A stretch of 64,000 nt of DNA, taken from Caulobacter sp. UNC279MFTsu5.1 (lineage in GTDB: Bacteria; Pseudomonadota; Alphaproteobacteria; Caulobacterales; Caulobacteraceae). Position numbers and translations under genes: made by a program. The stretch covers positions 47,000 to 110,999 of the forward strand of contig NZ_FORN01000014.1 of assembly GCF_900114015.1 (NCBI RefSeq), read 5' to 3'. Shown piece by piece: positions 54,605 to 63,661 of this stretch. The notes under the pieces are model-generated. The model was not told the DNA's origin. It saw nothing but the letters and a program-made list of their open reading frames with translations, and made no database searches. The number at the start of each line of letters is the position of its first letter. The stretch's first letter is position 1.

Positions 54605-56206
54605 CTAGTTCCGACTGAAGGTTCGTCCGAACATGTAGATTCGCGTCAGATCGGCGCCCCAGGGCGCGCAGAGCACCGACTCGGCGTGGCCGTCGTCGTA
54701 TTTGAGCACCAGGCTCAACCCTTCCAGCCGATAGCTTCCGCGCTGGCTGGCGCCGTCGTCGGATCGCGACCGCGACCCGGCGAACACGCCCGCCGTTCCG
54801 CCGCCCGCCGAGGCGCGGGACCCCTCGCCGTCGGAATAGCCCGCGCCGCTGGCCGTGAAGCCGGAGGCCGCCGCCATCGAGCCCGAGCCGGACTGCTTGT
54901 AGCCGATCACCTCGAAGCGACCGTCGCCGGAGAACTTGTAGGCGGTGGAGCTGTAGGTCCCGCCCAGGGCCAGGCTGCCGTAGAAGGCCTGGGCGGTGTA
55001 GGTGGCGTCCAGGCGCTGGTTGGGCTTCCAGGTGGCGACCAGATGGCCGGCCTGGTCGGCCCAGTCGCCGTCGGGGCGGCCGAAATCGTCCTGGCGGAGG
55101 ATCTGGAAGCCGTCGCCCTTGGCGCGCCAGCGGGCCCAGAGTTGCGGCTCCAGCTTGCGCGACTTGGCGACGTCCAGCGCGTTGGGGGCGACCGAATGTC
55201 CCAGATAGGCCGTACCGTCCTTGAGCAGCAGGAAGATGTCCTCGCGGAACTCATAGCCGTTGGCGCCGGTCGCGCCGTAGCTGTTGTGCAGCAGGCCATG
55301 GACCTGGGCGGGCGCGAGGCCGGCGCCGGGCGCGGCCGTGATCTGCGCCGCCTCCACGTCCATCCGGTAGAGGCCGGGCTCCGACGGCAGGGGCGAGGGC
55401 TTCAGGCCCGCGCCGTCCACGATGCGGGTTTCCTTGAAAAAGACCAGGCCGCTGGGAAGCTCCTGCATCGCGCCTTCGACCGTGATCGTCCGCCCCGCGA
55501 ACGGCGCCAGCTCCCGGTCCGACAGGTCCGTGGCGACCGGCCATTTGGAGCGGAAGGTCCCGTCGTTGGTTTCCAGGAAATAGGTGTCGCCGCGGGCCAT
55601 GACCCGGCCTTGAATATAAAGGCGACCGGCCTGGTCCAGCATCCGGCTCGCGCGGTCGTGGTCCCGCGCCGGGCCCCACCAGGAAGCGACCAGGGCCTTC
55701 AGCTGGGCAGGCGTGTAGTACACGCCGCCCGTGGTCGCTGTCGCCAGCGGGGCCGCGGCTCGCGTCGCGGGGACTGTGGTCGATCCAACGGCCGGCAGGT
55801 CGGCATAGAGCGCGGGATAGGCTGTCCGCGTGACGAACGGGCCCTCCTTCAGCCAGCCGGCGATCTGGGGGCAGGCGGCCTGGGGCGGACCCATCTGCTT
55901 GAGCTTGCCGACGGCCTTGGTCGCCACCGAGCCCATGACCCCGCGCAGCTGGCTTAGCTTGTCCGGGCCCAGCGCCTGCGAGACCTGGGGCAGCAGGGCG
56001 TCCTCGCGCCAGGCCAGCCACTGGGGACGAAGACCCGACGCGGCCTCGGGCGCGGCCTGCTCGCAATAGCCGATCATCGCCTCGGCGGACATGTCCAGCC
56101 CGATGACCGAGGCCACCGCCTCCAGCCGTTCATTCTCGGTCTGGGCCAGGGCGGGGGCGGTCGCGGCGCAGGCGACGAGCAGGACGAGGCAGGGCCAGGA
56201 CTTCAT
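54605..56206 (-). CDS. Large secreted hypothetical protein
   Basis: A 533-residue protein with a signal peptide (WPCLVLLVACAATAPALA). A helical N-terminal domain of about 120 residues (IGYCEQAAPEAASGLRPQWL) precedes a beta-rich part. Near the C-terminus a Ser/Gly/Ala-rich stretch (SGSGSMAAASGFTASGAGYS) interrupts a domain with FSGDGRFEVIGYKQ and RGSYRLEGLSLVLKYDDGHA, a repeating pattern seen in lipocalin-like secreted proteins. I do not recognise a named family. It is convergent with the hydrolase gene (30 bp). Confidence 0.65.
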   Translation of the reverse strand: MKSWPCLVLLVACAATAPALAQTENERLEAVASVIGLDMSAEAMIGYCEQAAPEAASGLRPQWLAWREDALLPQVSQALGPDKLSQLRGVMGSVATKAVGKLKQMGPPQAACPQIAGWLKEGPFVTRTAYPALYADLPAVGSTTVPATRAAAPLATATTGGVYYTPAQLKALVASWWGPARDHDRASRMLDQAGRLYIQGRVMARGDTYFLETNDGTFRSKWPVATDLSDRELAPFAGRTITVEGAMQELPSGLVFFKETRIVDGAGLKPSPLPSEPGLYRMDVEAAQITAAPGAGLAPAQVHGLLHNSYGATGANGYEFREDIFLLLKDGTAYLGHSVAPNALDVAKSRKLEPQLWARWRAKGDGFQILRQDDFGRPDGDWADQAGHLVATWKPNQRLDATYTAQAFYGSLALGGTYSSTAYKFSGDGRFEVIGYKQSGSGSMAAASGFTASGAGYSDGEGSRASAGGGTAGVFAGSRSRSDDGASQRGSYRLEGLSLVLKYDDGHAESVLCAPWGADLTRIYMFGRTFSRN

Positions 56207-56290
56207 GCGGAGCCTTCGAGCATGGCGGGACCACGGTTGCGGGGGCTATCCTTGTCACGCTTGTGTCGGGGCCGCGCGCTAGGGAAAACC

Positions 56291-56656
56291 CTAGTACAGG
56301 TCCTCGATCCGCTGCGGCGGGGCCTGGGGCGGCGGTTCCGGCTTCTTTTCCGGCTCGGCCGGCGCGGCGGGCGGGGTCTCGACGACCGGCGCGGCGGCGA
56401 CGGGGGCCTCCTCGACCTCTTCGACCGGCTTGGGCTTGGGAGCCTCGACCGGCGGGGGCGGGGCGACCTCGGCGACGACCGGCGCGGCCTCGCGCACCGG
56501 CACGCCCGAAACCTCGGCCAGCGGCGCGGTCGAGGCCGCCTCGTGGTCGGTCTTCAGCAGGGCGTTCTTCAGGCCGAACGCGAAGCCGGCGACGCTGATC
56601 GCCGACAGGATCACGACCACGATAGGCAACGGCAGGGGGCGTTCAAGCGACGTCAT
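56291..56656 (-). CDS. Membrane-anchored Pro/Glu-rich protein
   Basis: A 121-residue protein. One N-terminal membrane helix (LPIVVVILSAISVAGFAFG) is followed by a Pro/Glu/Ala/Val-rich region (EVAPPPPVEAPKPKPVEEVE) to the end. The composition resembles a TonB-type or wall-spanning linker, but no TonB C-terminal domain is present. Function unknown. It is downstream of topA by 31 bp, so it may share its transcript. Confidence 0.55.
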   Translation of the reverse strand: MTSLERPLPLPIVVVILSAISVAGFAFGLKNALLKTDHEAASTAPLAEVSGVPVREAAPVVAEVAPPPPVEAPKPKPVEEVEEAPVAAAPVVETPPAAPAEPEKKPEPPPQAPPQRIEDLY

Positions 56657-56687
56657 GCTGCTAGCCTACCCCCACCGCCGAGGCGCG

Positions 56688-59369
56688 TCACGCCTCGGCT
56701 TTGGCCTTTGTCGCGGCGGGCTTTTTCGCCGCCGTTTTCTTGGCCGGAGCCTTCTTGGCCGGGGCTTTCTTCGCCGCCGCCGCGCCGTCGGTCGCCGCGG
56801 CGGCCTTGGTCTTGGCGGGGGCTTTCTTGGCCGCGGCGGCCTTCTTGACCGGCTTCTTGCCGCCGCCGCCCTTGGCGACCCGCTCGGCGATCAGAGCCAC
56901 GGCCTCATCCAGGGTCAGGGCCGCGGGATCCGCGCCCTTGGGCACGTTGGCGTTGGTGTCGCCGTGCTTGATGTAGGGCCCGAAGCGGCCCGACAGCACG
57001 CGGATCGGCTTGCCGTCCTCGGGGTGGTTGCCCAGTTCGGCCAGGGCCGCGGCCTGGCCGCGTTGCGGACGCCCGCCGCCGGCCCGCTTGTCAGCCAGCA
57101 GAGCCACCGCGCGGTTCAGGCCGATGTCGAAGACGTCTTCCGGGTTCTCCAGGTTGGCGTAGGTGCCGTCGTGCAGCACGAACGGCCCGAAGCGGCCCAG
57201 GCCCGCGGTAATGGTCTTGCCGTCGTCGGGGTGGGCGCCGACCTCGCGGGGCAGGGACAGCAGGCGCAGGGCCTTTTCCAGGTCGACCGCCGCCGCCGTC
57301 CAGCCCTTGGGCAGGCTGGAGCGCTTGGGCTTGTCGCTGCTGCCCTCCGCCGCCAGTTCCTCGACATAGGGGCCAAAGCGCCCGTTCTTCAGCCAGACCG
57401 CGCGGCCGGTCGCCGGGTTGATTCCCAGCTCCTTGTCGGCGGCTTCCGCCTCGCCGTCGCCCTCGGCCGTGGCCAACTGGCGGGTGAAGCGGCATTCGGG
57501 ATAGTTCGAGCAGCCAATGAAGGCCCCGAACTTGCCGGTCTTCAGGGAGAGCTGGCCCGTGCCGCAGGTCGGGCAGGTGCGGGGATTGGAGCCGTCGCCC
57601 TTGTCCGGGAAGATGTGCGGGCCCAGGGCCTCGTTCAGGGCGTCCAGGACGTTGGTGGTGCGCAGCTCGGCGATCTCGCCGACCGCGGCGTGGAAGTCGC
57701 GCCAGAAGTCGCGCAGGAACTGCTTCCAATCCAGCTTGCCGTCCGACACCAGGTCCAGCTGCTCTTCCAGGGCGGCGGTGAAGTCGTACTCCACGTAGCG
57801 GCGGAAGAACTGCTCCAGGAACGCCGTGACCAGCCGGCCCTTGTCCTCGGGGATGAAGCGCTGCTTCTCCATGCGGACATAGGCGCGGTCGCGCAGCACG
57901 GTCAGCACCGAGGCGTAGGTCGAGGGGCGGCCGATGCCCAGCTCTTCCATCTTCTTGACCAGGCTGGCTTCCGAATAGCGCGGCGGCGGCTCGGTGAAGT
58001 GCTGGTCGGCGCGGGCGTCCAGCACCTTGGCGCTGGCGCCTTCCTCGATCATCGGCAGGCGGGCGCTGTCCTCGTCGCCCTCGTCGTCGCGGCCTTCCTC
58101 GTAGACGGCTAGGTAGCCGGGGAACAGCACCACCTGGCCGGTGGCGCGCATCCCGGTCTGGCCGTCGGCGCTCTCCAGGTCGACCGTGGTGCGCTCGATG
58201 CGGGCGCTTTCCATCTGCGAGGCGATCATCCGCTTCCAGATCAGCTCGTACAGCCGCCCCAGGTCCGGCTCCAGGCGCAGCGAGCCGGGATTGCGGCGCA
58301 GGCTGGTCGGGCGGATGGCTTCGTGGGCCTCCTGGGCGTTCTTGGCCTTGGCCTTGTAGTAGCGCGGGGTCTCGGGGACGTAGGTCTCGCCGTAGACGTT
58401 GCCGATCACGCTGCGCGCCTCGGCGATGCCTTCCGGCTCGACCGACACGCCGTCGGTCCGCATGTAGGTGATCAGGCCGACGGTCTCGCCGCCGATGTCG
58501 ATGCCTTCGTACAGCTTCTGGGCGGCCTGCATGGTGCGTTGGGCGGAAAAGCCCAGCTTGCGGGCGGCTTCCTGCTGCAGGGTCGAGGTGGTGAAGGGCG
58601 GGGCGGGCGAGCGCTTGCCGGGCTTCTTCTCGACGGCCGCGACCTTGAACACGGCCTTCTGCACGGCGGCCTTGGCGGCCAGGGCCGAGGTCTCGTTGGC
58701 GAGGTCGAACTTGGTGAGCTTCTTGTTCTCGTGCTTGACTAGGCGGGCCAGGAACGGCTCGGCGCCGGCCGTGACGTCGGCCTCGACGGTCCAGTATTCC
58801 TGGGTCTTGAAGCGCTCGATCTCCAGCTCGCGGTCGACGATCAGCCGCAGGCAGACCGACTGCACGCGGCCGGCCGAGCGCGAGCCCGGCAGCTTGCGCC
58901 ACAGCACCGGCGACAGGGTGAAGCCGACCAGGTAGTCCAGGGCGCGGCGGGCCAGATAGGCCTCGACCAGCTCCATGTCGATGTCGCGCGGATTGGCCAT
59001 GGCCTCCAGCACGCTCGACTTGGTGATGGCGTTGAAGGTGACCCGCTGGACGGTCTTGTCCTTGATCGCCTTCTTCTTCTGCAGCACCTCCAGCACGTGC
59101 CAGCTGATGGCCTCCCCCTCGCGGTCGGGGTCGGTGGCCAGGATCAGGCGGTCGGCGCCCTTCAGAGCGTCGACGATGTCGGACACCCGCTTGGTGGCCT
59201 TGCCGTCGACTTCCCAGCTCATGGCGAAGTCGTTGTCCGGCTCGACCGACCCGTCCTTCGACGGCAAGTCGCGGATGTGACCGTACGAGGCGAGAACCTT
59301 GTAGTCGGACCCGAGATACTTGTTGATGGTCTTGGCCTTGGCCGGGCTCTCGACGACGACGACGTTCAT
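56688..59369 (-). CDS. topA: DNA topoisomerase I with Lys/Ala-rich tail
   Basis: An 893-residue type IA topoisomerase. Toprim domain MNVVVVESPAKAKTI through LATDPDREGEA; active-site Tyr302 in LITYMRTDG; a zinc finger CPTC..CSNYPEC near residue 600; then three topoisomerase C-terminal repeats with GRFGPYV/FVLHD-type motifs. The last 60 residues are a histone-H1-like KKAPAKKAPAKK tail. The ATG at 59369 is preceded by AAGG. It relaxes negative supercoils. Confidence 0.95.
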   Translation of the reverse strand: MNVVVVESPAKAKTINKYLGSDYKVLASYGHIRDLPSKDGSVEPDNDFAMSWEVDGKATKRVSDIVDALKGADRLILATDPDREGEAISWHVLEVLQKKKAIKDKTVQRVTFNAITKSSVLEAMANPRDIDMELVEAYLARRALDYLVGFTLSPVLWRKLPGSRSAGRVQSVCLRLIVDRELEIERFKTQEYWTVEADVTAGAEPFLARLVKHENKKLTKFDLANETSALAAKAAVQKAVFKVAAVEKKPGKRSPAPPFTTSTLQQEAARKLGFSAQRTMQAAQKLYEGIDIGGETVGLITYMRTDGVSVEPEGIAEARSVIGNVYGETYVPETPRYYKAKAKNAQEAHEAIRPTSLRRNPGSLRLEPDLGRLYELIWKRMIASQMESARIERTTVDLESADGQTGMRATGQVVLFPGYLAVYEEGRDDEGDEDSARLPMIEEGASAKVLDARADQHFTEPPPRYSEASLVKKMEELGIGRPSTYASVLTVLRDRAYVRMEKQRFIPEDKGRLVTAFLEQFFRRYVEYDFTAALEEQLDLVSDGKLDWKQFLRDFWRDFHAAVGEIAELRTTNVLDALNEALGPHIFPDKGDGSNPRTCPTCGTGQLSLKTGKFGAFIGCSNYPECRFTRQLATAEGDGEAEAADKELGINPATGRAVWLKNGRFGPYVEELAAEGSSDKPKRSSLPKGWTAAAVDLEKALRLLSLPREVGAHPDDGKTITAGLGRFGPFVLHDGTYANLENPEDVFDIGLNRAVALLADKRAGGGRPQRGQAAALAELGNHPEDGKPIRVLSGRFGPYIKHGDTNANVPKGADPAALTLDEAVALIAERVAKGGGGKKPVKKAAAAKKAPAKTKAAAATDGAAAAKKAPAKKAPAKKTAAKKPAATKAKAEA

Positions 59370-59496
59370 TAGGACCTTGATGCCTGGGAATTGGGTTCGT
59401 CCCCAAGGCGAACCAAGGCGGCGAGGGCCGGAAAGTGGGGGCGGCGCCAGGGGTCTGTCAACGGCGGCTGTCGCGGACGGCGTATTTGGTTCCCGG

Positions 59497-59514
59497 CTCT
59501 CTCTTAAGAGAGAG
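59497..59514. promoter_or_regulatory. 18-bp perfect palindrome upstream of topA
   Basis: CTCTCTCTTAAGAGAGAG is a perfect palindrome 128 bp before topA, between it and the upstream hydrolase gene, which ends at 59546. It could be an operator or, on the minus strand, part of a transcription end for the hydrolase; no T-run follows. Confidence 0.4.
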
Positions 59515-59545
59515 GAATATTTCGCCCCGTATCGCTGTCGGGCGC

Positions 59546-60586
59546 CTAGGGCTTCGGCGGCGCTTGGCGGGCCGCCTGAACCACCGATCGGACGGCGTCG
59601 ACCACGACCTGGGGCGCGTCGTCCTGGATACCATGCCGGGAGCCCGGGACCAGCTGGAACCGGCCCTGCGTCGAGCGCGCCGCCAGTTCCCGGTCCAGGC
59701 GGTGCTTGATCGCCGTGCCTTCGTCCCAGCCCGGGGGAGGGCTGGGCGGCTTGGTCGGATCGGACACCAGCACGATCAGCGGCAGGGCGCCGAAGTCGCG
59801 CTGCCTTGGCCCGGCCTGGCGCCCATCGACGCTGTCGCCGGCCTCGTCGGCCAGCATGCTGCGCATTTCCGAGATGTTGGCGGCGATGTACTTGGCCTTG
59901 CCCCAGCGCCGGTTCAGTTCGTCGTGGAAGGCCGGGTCGCGGCCCGGCGGGTCCTCCAGGCAGTCGGCGGGACCATTGGCCGGCGTCAGGTCGGCCTTGC
60001 GCGCGGCCGCCAGGCAGGTCTCGCCGTCGGCGATCGATTGGGCGTAGGCCTTCCGGCCGTGGTCCCACAGCGCCCCATAGGCCCGGCCGTCGCCCGGCTG
60101 GGACGGGTCCAGCAACACCAGGCCCGCGACGCGGCCGGGGTGCAGGTTGGTGAAGTGGGTGGCGTAGAGCCCGCCCAGCGAATGGCCGACCAGCACGACG
60201 GGGTCGTCGATCGGCGCCGTGTCCAGCAGCAGGGCCAGGTCGTCCACGGTGTTGTCGGCGTCCGACGCCCGCCGCGCCGCGTCGCTGAGTCCGTAGCCGG
60301 CGCGGTCGTAGGCGCAGGTGCGGGTGATGGCCGCCAGGCCGGCGTGGACCTTCCGCCAGGCCAGGCTGTCGTCGCCCATGCCCGCTTCCAGGATGACGGT
60401 CGGCGCGCCTCGGCCCAGGCAGACGAGGTTCAGGTGACGGCCGGGCTCGACCTCAATCGCTTGGTGGGCGGCGGCGTAGAAGTCCGGCCCGAGACCCTGG
60501 GGAAGTGCGTTGCTGGCCGTCTGGGCCAAGGCGGAGGAATTCAGGGCCGTCAGCGCCAGGGCCGAGACCAGTCCAAGACGCCGCAT
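59546..60586 (-). CDS. Secreted alpha/beta-hydrolase
   Basis: A 346-residue protein with a signal peptide (LGLVSALALTALNSSALA) and GGGGAAAC-type purine run before the ATG. The fold is intact here: VILEAGMGDDSLAWRKVH, DRAGYGLSD, nucleophile GHSLGGLYAT, and catalytic His in GSRHGIQDDAP. Acid Asp is likely in LVSDPTKPP. The family includes esterases and haloalkane-type hydrolases; substrate unknown. Upstream of topA on the same strand. Confidence 0.87.
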   Translation of the reverse strand: MRRLGLVSALALTALNSSALAQTASNALPQGLGPDFYAAAHQAIEVEPGRHLNLVCLGRGAPTVILEAGMGDDSLAWRKVHAGLAAITRTCAYDRAGYGLSDAARRASDADNTVDDLALLLDTAPIDDPVVLVGHSLGGLYATHFTNLHPGRVAGLVLLDPSQPGDGRAYGALWDHGRKAYAQSIADGETCLAAARKADLTPANGPADCLEDPPGRDPAFHDELNRRWGKAKYIAANISEMRSMLADEAGDSVDGRQAGPRQRDFGALPLIVLVSDPTKPPSPPPGWDEGTAIKHRLDRELAARSTQGRFQLVPGSRHGIQDDAPQVVVDAVRSVVQAARQAPPKP

Positions 60587-60658
60587 GCCGTTTCCCCCGA
60601 AATCAATTCAACATTGTGGTTGTATCGGCTCCCCGTCCACCCCCAGGCCCAAGCCGGA

Positions 60659-61762
60659 TCAAACCCCCGTCACCATCCCGCCCGGCAGCAGCTCCGCCCG
60701 TTCGGCCAGGGCCAGCTCCACCAGGGCCGCCATCACCGCCGAGGTCGGGGCGTGGGTGGCGCGGACCAGCTCGTCGCGCGACACCGGGGTGGGCGAGAGG
60801 AGGGCGGCGACGGCTTGGCGCAGGGCGTCGTGGTCGAGATCGGCGCCGTCGTCCTCGGCGACGTAGGGCCGTTCGCGCTCGCGCAGGTGGGCCTGGCCCG
60901 ACAGCGCGCGCAGCACGTCCTCGACGCCCTCGCACAGGATCGCGCCCTGGCGGATCAGGTCGTTGGGTCCCTTGGCGCGCGGATCCAGCGGCGAGCCGGG
61001 CACGGCGAAGACGTCGCGGCCCTGCTCGGCGGCCAGGCGGGCGGTGATCAGCGAGCCGGACTTCAGCTCGGCCTCGACCACGATCACCCCCAGCGCCAGG
61101 CCCGAGATGATGCGGTTGCGGCGGGGGAAGTCCTTGGCGATCGCCCGGCGGTCGGGGGCGCTCTCGCTGACGATGCAGCCGCCTTCGCCGGCGATGCGGG
61201 CGTGCAGCCCGGCGTGCTCGGGCGGATAGATGTCCGACACCCCGCCGCCCAGCACCGCGATGGTCCCGGTCGCCAGGGCGCCCTCGTGGGCCGCGCCGTC
61301 GACGCCGCGCGCCAGGCCCGACACCACCACATAGCCGTGCCGGCCCAGCTCCGCGGCCAGCTGGCGGGCGAAGCGCTGGCCGCCGGCCGAGGCGATCCGC
61401 GCCCCGACGACGGCCAGGCTGGGCTGGGACAGCAGCTCGGCGTGGCCCAGGGCCCACAGCACCGGCGGCGGCGGATCCAGGACGGCCAGGCGCGGGGGAT
61501 AGTCCGGCTCGCAGGCGCAGATCAGCCGCGCGCCCAGGCGCCGGCCGCAGTCCAGCTCCCGCAGGACCTCGTCCTCGGGCGGCGGGCGCAGGGGCGAGGC
61601 GCGGCCGGCGCGGCGGGCCAGGTCGGGCAGGGCCTGCAAAGCGCGTTCGGCGGAGCCGAACCTCTGCAAAAGATGGTCGAAGGCGACCGGGCCGACCGTC
61701 TCGGTGCGCGCCAGCCTCAGCCAGGCCAGGCGCTCGCTGTCCGAGAGGCGGCGCGGGGTCAA
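60659..61762 (-). CDS. dprA: DNA-processing protein DprA
   Basis: A 367-residue protein. The Rossmann core is complete: LAVVGARIASAGGQRFAR, VVVSGLARGVDGAAHEGAL, TIAVLGGGVSDIYPPEH, and FPRRNRIISGLALGVIVVEA with SGSLITARLA and DVFAVPGSPLDPRAKGPN. The C-terminal winged helix follows (SRDELVRATHAPTSAVMAAL). TTG at 61762 overlaps the plsY stop (TTGA), supporting this start. It loads RecA on incoming single-stranded DNA in competence. Confidence 0.92.
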   Translation of the reverse strand: MTPRRLSDSERLAWLRLARTETVGPVAFDHLLQRFGSAERALQALPDLARRAGRASPLRPPPEDEVLRELDCGRRLGARLICACEPDYPPRLAVLDPPPPVLWALGHAELLSQPSLAVVGARIASAGGQRFARQLAAELGRHGYVVVSGLARGVDGAAHEGALATGTIAVLGGGVSDIYPPEHAGLHARIAGEGGCIVSESAPDRRAIAKDFPRRNRIISGLALGVIVVEAELKSGSLITARLAAEQGRDVFAVPGSPLDPRAKGPNDLIRQGAILCEGVEDVLRALSGQAHLRERERPYVAEDDGADLDHDALRQAVAALLSPTPVSRDELVRATHAPTSAVMAALVELALAERAELLPGGMVTGV

Positions 61763-62421
61763 GCGGCGCCGATCTTGTCGTTGGAAGGCGGCGTCTCGGC
61801 CGTCTTCTTCTTGCCGATGCGGGGCTCCTGGCCCTTCAGCAACCGGCTGATGTTGTCCTTGTGGCGGATGAAGATCAGCACCGCCATGAACAGGCAAAGG
61901 CCCAGGAAGGCGGCGTCCTGGTCGGTGGCCAGGGCGAACGGCGCGGCGAAGGCGGCGGCGACCAGGGCGGCCAGCGAGCTGATGCGGAACAGGGCGGCCA
62001 CGGCCAGCCAGGTGACGGCGGCCAGCAGGCCCACCGGCCAGCAGGCGGCCAGCAGCACGCCGTAGAAGGTGGCCACCCCCTTGCCGCCCTTGAACTTCAG
62101 CCAGACGGGGAACAGGTGGCCGGTGAAGGCCGCGCCGCCGGCCAGGGCGATGACGAACGGGTTGCCGTGGCTCAGCCAGCGGGCCAGCAGCACCGCCACC
62201 ACGCCCTTGCCGGCGTCGCCCAGCAGGGTGATGGCCGCCAGGTCCTTGCGGCCCGAGCGCAGCACGTTGGTCGCGCCGATATTGCCCGAGCCGATCTGCC
62301 GGATGTCGCCGGCCCCGCCCAGCCGCGTGGCGATCAGGCCGAACGGAATCGAGCCCAGCAGATAGCCGCCGAGCAGGGCGAGGCCGAGGGACAGGTAGAC
62401 GGCTTGGGCGAGATCTTGCAC
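61759..62421 (-). CDS. plsY: Glycerol-3-phosphate acyltransferase PlsY
   Basis: A 220-residue membrane enzyme with about five helices. Signatures: LGSIPFGLIATRL, IGSGNIGATNVLRSGRK and KFKGGKGVATFYGV, the acyl-phosphate and G3P sites. It transfers the acyl group from acyl-phosphate to glycerol-3-phosphate at the inner membrane. The start is GTG 62421, with AGGTCG upstream; a longer in-frame start at 62475 has Arg/His-rich sequence that does not fit. dprA follows with a 4-bp overlap. Confidence 0.94.
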   Translation of the reverse strand: MQDLAQAVYLSLGLALLGGYLLGSIPFGLIATRLGGAGDIRQIGSGNIGATNVLRSGRKDLAAITLLGDAGKGVVAVLLARWLSHGNPFVIALAGGAAFTGHLFPVWLKFKGGKGVATFYGVLLAACWPVGLLAAVTWLAVAALFRISSLAALVAAAFAAPFALATDQDAAFLGLCLFMAVLIFIRHKDNISRLLKGQEPRIGKKKTAETPPSNDKIGAA

Positions 62422-62580
62422 GGAATGCGACCTATGGATGTGGCGAAGCTGCCCGGCGCGCCGGGCCCATGGCAAGCGCGAAAACGCCGGTTTTGGCTTT
62501 TATAGCCGCGCCGCCGGTCGAGACTCTACCGATTTCCCAGCTTTCGCCGGACGGGCGAAGAGGGCGGCCGGTTCCGATCG

Positions 62581-62910
62581 TCAGAACGATTCGAGGTACA
62601 GGCCGACGAAGTCGAACCGTGCGACGACGGTGGTGCAGGACACGCCGTCGGCGCTGAAACGGACCGTGACGCTGCGGCCCGTCGACTGCGCGGTCATCGC
62701 CGCCGCCAGGGCCGCCTCGCGATTGGGATCGGTCGGGGTCAGCACCGCGGCGGGGCCGTTCGCCAGGAAAATGTAGACATGTCCGCCATCGCCCACCCAG
62801 ATTCGCGACACCTTGGCCTGGCATTCGGTGGAGGCCGAGGCTGTGGCGGGAAGCGCCATCACCGCGGCCGTCGCGATCGCCGCCAATGCGGCGCTACGGA
62901 TCATACCCAT
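62581..62910 (-). CDS. Small secreted protein, tandem paralogue 1
   Basis: A 109-residue protein starting MGMIRSAALAAIATAAVMAL, with a signal peptide cleaved after TASAS. The mature part has two cysteines (ECQAKV, VSCTTV) and the pattern RIWVGDGGHVYIF.. TDPNREAALAAAM. GGGGAT lies upstream. The promoter region, leader and signal peptide are identical over 93 bp to those of the next gene, 505 bp away, while the mature parts are only about 45% alike. Family unknown; the disulphide and the NPNREA motif are the only recognisable marks. Confidence 0.75.
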   Translation of the reverse strand: MGMIRSAALAAIATAAVMALPATASASTECQAKVSRIWVGDGGHVYIFLANGPAAVLTPTDPNREAALAAAMTAQSTGRSVTVRFSADGVSCTTVVARFDFVGLYLESF

Positions 62911-63532
62911 TCGAACTATCCCCAAGCCCCGCCGGCGCCGATCGCCGACCTGTCGAGGGCGATCCATAGCATGGTGAAGCTTGGGGGCGACAGGGCTCCG
63001 CATGCAATTGGAACGGTAGTTCGGTGGGCAAGAGCGTTCTTCTTTCCAACGCTCATTCCAAGAGCGCGTTGCTTCGCCTTCAGGGCTCCAGATACACGCC
63101 CTCGACGTCAAAGTGGGCTCCGGCGCAGCTGGCGCCGTCCGGCGTGTAGCGCGCTGTGATCTTCCGGGACGTGGTCATGGCGGTTATGGCCAGGCTGAGC
63201 ACCGCCTCGCGATTGGGATTGGTCGGCGTCATGACGACGGCGCCCGCGGTATTGCCGGTCGTGGTCATGTAATCGATGAACACGTGCCCGTTGTCGCCGG
63301 CCCAGATGCGGGTCACCGTCGCCGTGCAATGGGTGTAGGCCGAGGCTGTGGCGGGAAGCGCCATCACCGCGGCCGTCGCGATCGCCGCCAATGCGGCGCT
63401 ACGGATCATACCCATTCGAACTATCCCCAAACTCCGCCGGCGCCGATCGCCGACCTGACGAGGGCGATTCATAGCATGGTGAAGCTTGGGGGTGACAGGG
63501 CTCCGCATGCAATTACAACGGTAGCTTAATGG
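62833..63532. repeat. Tandem duplication of promoter plus signal-peptide region
   Basis: The unit 62833-63027 recurs at 63338-63532 (period 505 bp). Ninety-three bp are identical (62833-62925 with 63338-63430), covering the signal peptide, start codon and ribosome site; the rest of the upstream 100 bp differs at a few positions. Beyond the signal peptide the coding parts diverge strongly. Confidence 0.85.
63080..63415 (-). CDS. Small secreted protein, tandem paralogue 2
   Basis: A 111-residue protein with the same signal peptide as its neighbour (MGMIRSAALAAIATAAVMAL). The mature part is related but diverged: HCTATVTRIWAGDNGHVFID.. TPTNPNREAVLSLAI.. GASCAGAH. The two cysteines and the NPNREA motif are kept. 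It ends 170 bp before paralogue 1 starts, and each gene has its own copy of the upstream region. Confidence 0.75.
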   Translation of the reverse strand: MGMIRSAALAAIATAAVMALPATASAYTHCTATVTRIWAGDNGHVFIDYMTTTGNTAGAVVMTPTNPNREAVLSLAITAMTTSRKITARYTPDGASCAGAHFDVEGVYLEP

Positions 63533-63661
63533 GCCGGAGTATTCCTCCGTGGGGATGGAGCAGCGCCAATCCCCGCCGGAGGCGGAAGAAACCCAAGCGA
63601 TCCCAACGTCTTGCAAATAGATGAGCGTCACATCCCCTCGGCGCTGAAACCGCCCGTACAC

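Noticed and set aside
59370..60068. An extension of topA upstream of 59369
   Set aside because: The open frame overlaps the hydrolase gene at 59546 on the same strand, and topA begins with the usual MNVVVVESPAKAK.
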